Source: Pseudomonadota bacterium (GTDB taxonomy: Bacteria > Pseudomonadota > Gammaproteobacteria > Xanthomonadales > Rhodanobacteraceae). Taken from it: a stretch of DNA of 9,038 nucleotides. Shown here in pieces: positions 8,362 through 9,038 of the stretch. The first letter of the stretch is position 1. Every line of letters starts with the position of its first letter. Location: positions 1-9,038 of the forward strand of contig JAJXTX010000053.1 of the NCBI GenBank assembly GCA_021783385.1, given 5' to 3'. The notes under the pieces are model-generated. The model saw only the letters and a program-made list of their open reading frames with translations. It searched no databases and had not been told where the DNA came from. Both the position numbers and the translations under genes were made by a program.

Positions 8362-9038
8362 ATGAGCGACACGACGCACGATGCGGTGATCCTCGGTGGC
8401 GGGCTGGCCGGACTGTGCCTGGCGCTGCAACTGCGCGGCGAGTTTCCGCAGCTGGACATCGTGGTGCTGGAACGGCGCGCGCACCCGCTGCCACCGGCGG
8501 CGCACAAGGTGGGCGAGTCGACGGTGGAGATCGCCGCGCACTATCTGGCCGACACGCTGGGCCTGCGCGAACACCTGGAAAGCGAACACATCCGCAAGTT
8601 CGGCTTCCGCTTCTTCTTCTCCGACGGCTGCAGCGATCTGGCTGCGGTGACCGAGCTGGGCGTGAGCCAGGTGCTGCCCACGCCGAGCTACCAGCTCGAT
8701 CGCGGCATCTTCGAGAACTTCCTCGGCGCGGAGGCGCGCCGGCGCGGCATCGACTTCCGCGATGGCGTGCGCGTGAGCGGCTTCACGCTGGGCGGGCACG
8801 GCGCCGCGCACAGCGTGCAGTGCCGCGACGCCGACGGCCACGCACACACGCTGGGGGCGCGCTGGCTGCTGGATGCCTCCGGCCGCGCCGGCATGCTGCG
8901 CCGCCGGCTCGACCTCACCCGCGACAACGGCCACCACGCCAACGCGGTATGGTTCCGCCTCGACGACCGCATCGCCATCGACGGCTGGTGCGACGACTCC
9001 GACTGGCAGGGCCGCTGCACTCCGCCGGAGCGCTGGCG
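8362..9038 (+). CDS. FAD-dependent oxidoreductase, halogenase/geranylgeranyl-reductase-like, N-terminal part
   Basis: The first 225 codons of an open frame that leaves the window. Seen: FAD-binding Rossmann motif AVILGGGLAGLCLA (8-21, with the G-x-G-x-x-G at 12-17), the acidic end of the second strand VVLER (34-38), HKVGEST (48-54), LDRGIFENFL (112-121, the D-R-x-x-F contact seen in this superfamily) and LLDASGRAG (169-177, second FAD contact). Proteins of this type in aryl polyene/xanthomonadin clusters are often annotated as tryptophan halogenases. The diagnostic W-x-W-x-I-P motif of true flavin halogenases would lie beyond the window, so halogenation cannot be judged; desaturation or hydroxylation is equally possible. 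The start is well supported by GGAG at 8353-8356. It probably belongs to the same cluster but, after a 105-bp gap, may have its own promoter. Confidence 0.87.
   Translation, partial: MSDTTHDAVILGGGLAGLCLALQLRGEFPQLDIVVLERRAHPLPPAAHKVGESTVEIAAHYLADTLGLREHLESEHIRKFGFRFFFSDGCSDLAAVTELGVSQVLPTPSYQLDRGIFENFLGAEARRRGIDFRDGVRVSGFTLGGHGAAHSVQCRDADGHAHTLGARWLLDASGRAGMLRRRLDLTRDNGHHANAVWFRLDDRIAIDGWCDDSDWQGRCTPPERW

Noticed and set aside
8362..9038. Firm call as tryptophan halogenase
   Set aside because: Only the FAD-binding half is visible; the W-x-W-x-I-P motif and the substrate region would be beyond the window, and HKVGEST fits other FAD oxidoreductases of the superfamily as well.

Overview
The window is chromosomal DNA of very high G+C content from what looks like a gammaproteobacterium of the order Xanthomonadales, most likely Rhodanobacteraceae (Rhodanobacter, Dyella, Luteibacter, Frateuria) or a close relative. 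Three things point there: a Xanthomonas-like GpmA (active-site motif RHGQSQWN, then IPPPP), a pair of short stem-loop repeats with a GTAG head like those of Stenotrophomonas and other Xanthomonadales, and an aryl-polyene/xanthomonadin-type pigment gene set. No database search was possible, so the placement is an inference.

Left part (1-4329), housekeeping and small secreted proteins: the 5' part of acpH (ACP phosphodiesterase, minus strand, GTG start, cut by the window edge); divergently an alpha/beta hydrolase followed by zapE; then a small exported protein of unknown function. This last gene converges on gpmA (minus strand). Divergent from gpmA is an exported protein built from seven 18-19-residue repeats, probably a beta-solenoid. 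It converges on hemF. Between these two lies an inverted pair of REP-like elements that also supplies the hemF stop codon.

Middle (4330-5501): hemF (oxygen-dependent coproporphyrinogen III oxidase, minus strand) and a GC-rich divergent spacer of about 270 bp in which I see no convincing gene.

Right part (5502-9038), the edge of a pigment cluster: a complete ketosynthase (Cys-His-His), a half-length ketosynthase-like partner of the chain-length-factor type, a family 2 glycosyltransferase, and the first 225 codons of an FAD-dependent oxidoreductase of the halogenase/geranylgeranyl-reductase superfamily. The first three are joined by ATGA stop/start overlaps. This combination is typical of the type II polyketide systems that make aryl polyenes and xanthomonadin; the ACPs, ketoreductase, dehydratase, acyltransferases and export genes would be expected beyond the right edge. 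The KS and its partner would form the elongation complex. The glycosyltransferase and flavoenzyme would act on the polyene or its anchor.

The system is a known class rather than a new one. The most notable sequence-level signals are the covarying REP hairpins, the reduced KS partner that keeps a cysteine at the active-site position, and the repeat-built exported protein.
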